Translations under genes and position numbers: made by a program
Shown here: positions 45,829 through 47,010 of the stretch, in pieces
How the letters are laid out: each line of letters starts with the position of its first letter
How positions within the stretch are numbered: the first letter of the stretch is position 1
From: a virus
Virus record (IMG/VR): IMGVR_UViG_3300014838_000032
Coordinates: 1 to 47,010 of that record
DNA: 47,010 nt
Strand: one strand, 5' to 3'
The notes under the pieces: model-generated
Seen by the model: the letters and a program-made list of their open reading frames with translations, nothing else
The model's database searches: none
Told to the model about the DNA's origin: nothing

Positions 45829-46275
45829 ATGCCCGTACTTCATCTCGGAGTCATTGACGATCTGCCTTATGACCAGAAGGGCACGGTGACGACCGGCGAC
45901 GTCGCAGGCTGGCTTGAGGACAAATATCATATCCTCGAAGTCTATTCGCAGGTTCACGGGCCGGACATGGCGACGGCGATGGAGGAAGGCGCGCGCGGAG
46001 CGCTCGAAAGTCTGCTGATGGGGGCCCCGGCAACCATCGATGTGTTCGCGGGCGGCGCCTCGAAGATCGAAGAAGGCATGAAGGAATTCATCACAAACGG
46101 AGAAATGGACAGCCTTGGCTATCCCGGCGTGCCGACGCAGGCAGCGATCGACCGTGCCTTGGGGAAGAAGCGGAGCGGGCGGAAGAAGAAGCGCGGACGT
46201 CGATCTAACTCGCGTCCGGTGTCGTTTGTTGATACAGAATCGTACGAATCATCACTTCGAGCATGGGTCACGTAA
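45829..46275 (+). CDS. Virion morphogenesis/tail completion-like protein
   Basis: 148 aa. LHLGVIDDLPYDQKGTVTTG at the start, then WLEDKYHILEVYSQVHGPD, MATAMEEGARGALESLLMGA and FVDTESYESSLRAWVT at the end match small phage proteins located before the tail genes (neck or tail completion, HK97 gp10-like by position). It has no signal peptide, so it lies outside the exported set. Confidence 0.65.
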   Translation: MPVLHLGVIDDLPYDQKGTVTTGDVAGWLEDKYHILEVYSQVHGPDMATAMEEGARGALESLLMGAPATIDVFAGGASKIEEGMKEFITNGEMDSLGYPGVPTQAAIDRALGKKRSGRKKKRGRRSNSRPVSFVDTESYESSLRAWVT

Positions 46276-46276
46276 A

Positions 46277-47010
46277 TTGCCGGGAATTGACGAAGCCTCT
46301 GGCGCAGACACTCCGCTAGGAAGCGACCTTGCCGAAGGCGTCAAGGCGATCGCGATCCAGCAAGAGATCAAGTTTACGCACTACGCAGAAGCGATCCTGC
46401 CGCTAGATAATTATCGCTTCTGGGTGAGGATTCGACCGCTCAAGACGATGAAGGTGATGGGCTCGCTGCATTATGCCACCGAGATCCATCAGGACGTCGA
46501 GGAGACATTCGCGCTCAATCGCGTGGTATTCACGTCACTGAGCGAAGTCACGCCGCTGAATGCGGTCGATCCAAAGACGATGTGGATCGGCGAATTCGAT
46601 GGCCTGATGTTCGGTTTCTCAGGTCGTGGAAAATACTTCAAGCAATCGGGCCTGCATCACTATTATGGCGCTGCGATCTATCCGGACATGCGGACTCAGG
46701 TCGTCAATTCGGCCAGCCATCTCGCCACCGACGAGGTCATTGCGTCGAACAGCCTTCCGCTCTGGCTGGCGATGAACGCCTATCAGCCGCCGGTGCCGGG
46801 CGTTCGCTGGGCGCTTCCGGTGACCTTGTATCCGGCCTACCTCCTGCCGCTCGACATGAGCCCTCCATTCGCTTCTGTGGATATCTTGCAGGGAAGCCCG
46901 ATCGCTTTGCAGTCCACGGCCTATATCGGCAAAGATGGAACGCATTTCCAGCTTGTATCCGATCGGGTCAAAATCACGATGTTCGGGCTGCGCAATGCCG
47001 AAGCGCTGAC
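46277..47010 (+). CDS. Phage virion protein (3' end outside window)
   Basis: Open from TTG 46277, two bases after the previous stop, to the window end: 244 codons and no stop. It begins PGIDEASGADTPLGSDLAEG, then KFTHYAEAILPLDNYRFWVR, and reads on in a normal protein manner (QPPVPGVRWALPVTLYPAYL, GKDGTHFQLVSDRVKITMFG). It resembles structural proteins near the neck of tailed phages. The start codon is uncertain because no ATG lies nearby. Confidence 0.6.
   Translation, partial: MPGIDEASGADTPLGSDLAEGVKAIAIQQEIKFTHYAEAILPLDNYRFWVRIRPLKTMKVMGSLHYATEIHQDVEETFALNRVVFTSLSEVTPLNAVDPKTMWIGEFDGLMFGFSGRGKYFKQSGLHHYYGAAIYPDMRTQVVNSASHLATDEVIASNSLPLWLAMNAYQPPVPGVRWALPVTLYPAYLLPLDMSPPFASVDILQGSPIALQSTAYIGKDGTHFQLVSDRVKITMFGLRNAEAL

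Noticed and set aside
1-47010. tRNA genes, CRISPR arrays, insertion sequences, integrase and attachment sites
   Set aside because: Looked for tRNA-like GGTTCGA arms, spaced direct repeats, transposase motifs and integrase motifs by eye; none convincing. A tRNAscan-SE and CRISPR search would be needed to exclude them.

Overview
This window reads as a segment of a tailed double-stranded DNA phage (Caudoviricetes) or an intact phage-like prophage. The host is probably an alphaproteobacterium, most likely Rhizobiales (inference). Support for the phage call comes from a RecT/Bet recombinase, a RuvC-type resolvase, phage replication proteins, a large terminase, a DUF1073-type portal, a DUF2184-type major capsid protein and tail/fibre-like genes, in that order. 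The host guess rests on a high-GC codon style, a DUF3309-type peptide, and a small exported protein of a kind common in Bradyrhizobium-like genomes. No integrase, lysis gene, tRNA gene or CRISPR array was seen. Both window edges cut genes.

Layout. (A) 1-2827, minus strand: recombination operon (Bet/RecT, HNH endonuclease, coiled-coil protein, HIRAN protein). (B) 3001-10248, mostly plus strand: GapR-like protein, RuvC-like resolvase, adenine methyltransferase, two replication proteins and small conserved proteins, interrupted by two small minus-strand genes at 8864-9328. (C) 10249-10640: an odd G-rich, gene-free stretch where two operons converge, ending in a strong hairpin. (D) 10641-16973, minus strand: a 13-gene operon with a MoxR-type AAA+ ATPase, a VWA/metallopeptidase-like protein and a probable DUF3150 protein, flanked by small membrane and zinc-ribbon proteins. 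(E) 17369-24191: accessory block with a PAPS-reductase-like protein overlapping a ParB-like protein, a DUF488 protein, a candidate small terminase, a duplicated zinc-finger gene, many tiny proteins, and a cytosine methyltransferase with what looks like the stump of its restriction partner. (F) 24188-36961: packaging and head genes. (G) 36987-45814: five consecutive fibre-like genes that all begin with export signals. (H) 45829-47010: virion assembly genes, the last cut by the window end.

How it fits together. Regions A and B supply recombination, junction resolution and replication. F packages and builds the head. G probably supplies surface or receptor-binding proteins, but their secretion signals are unexpected for virion parts assembled in the cytoplasm. 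Region D is the best candidate for a poorly described system: a complete ATPase/VWA/DUF3150 triad in a phage operon whose genes share a nearly constant ribosome-binding element (CAAYAGGAGA). A second shared element, GGTTTTTACC, sits only in the presumed promoter regions of modules A, B, D and the 7329 and 9328/9403 genes, and may be the operator of a common regulator.
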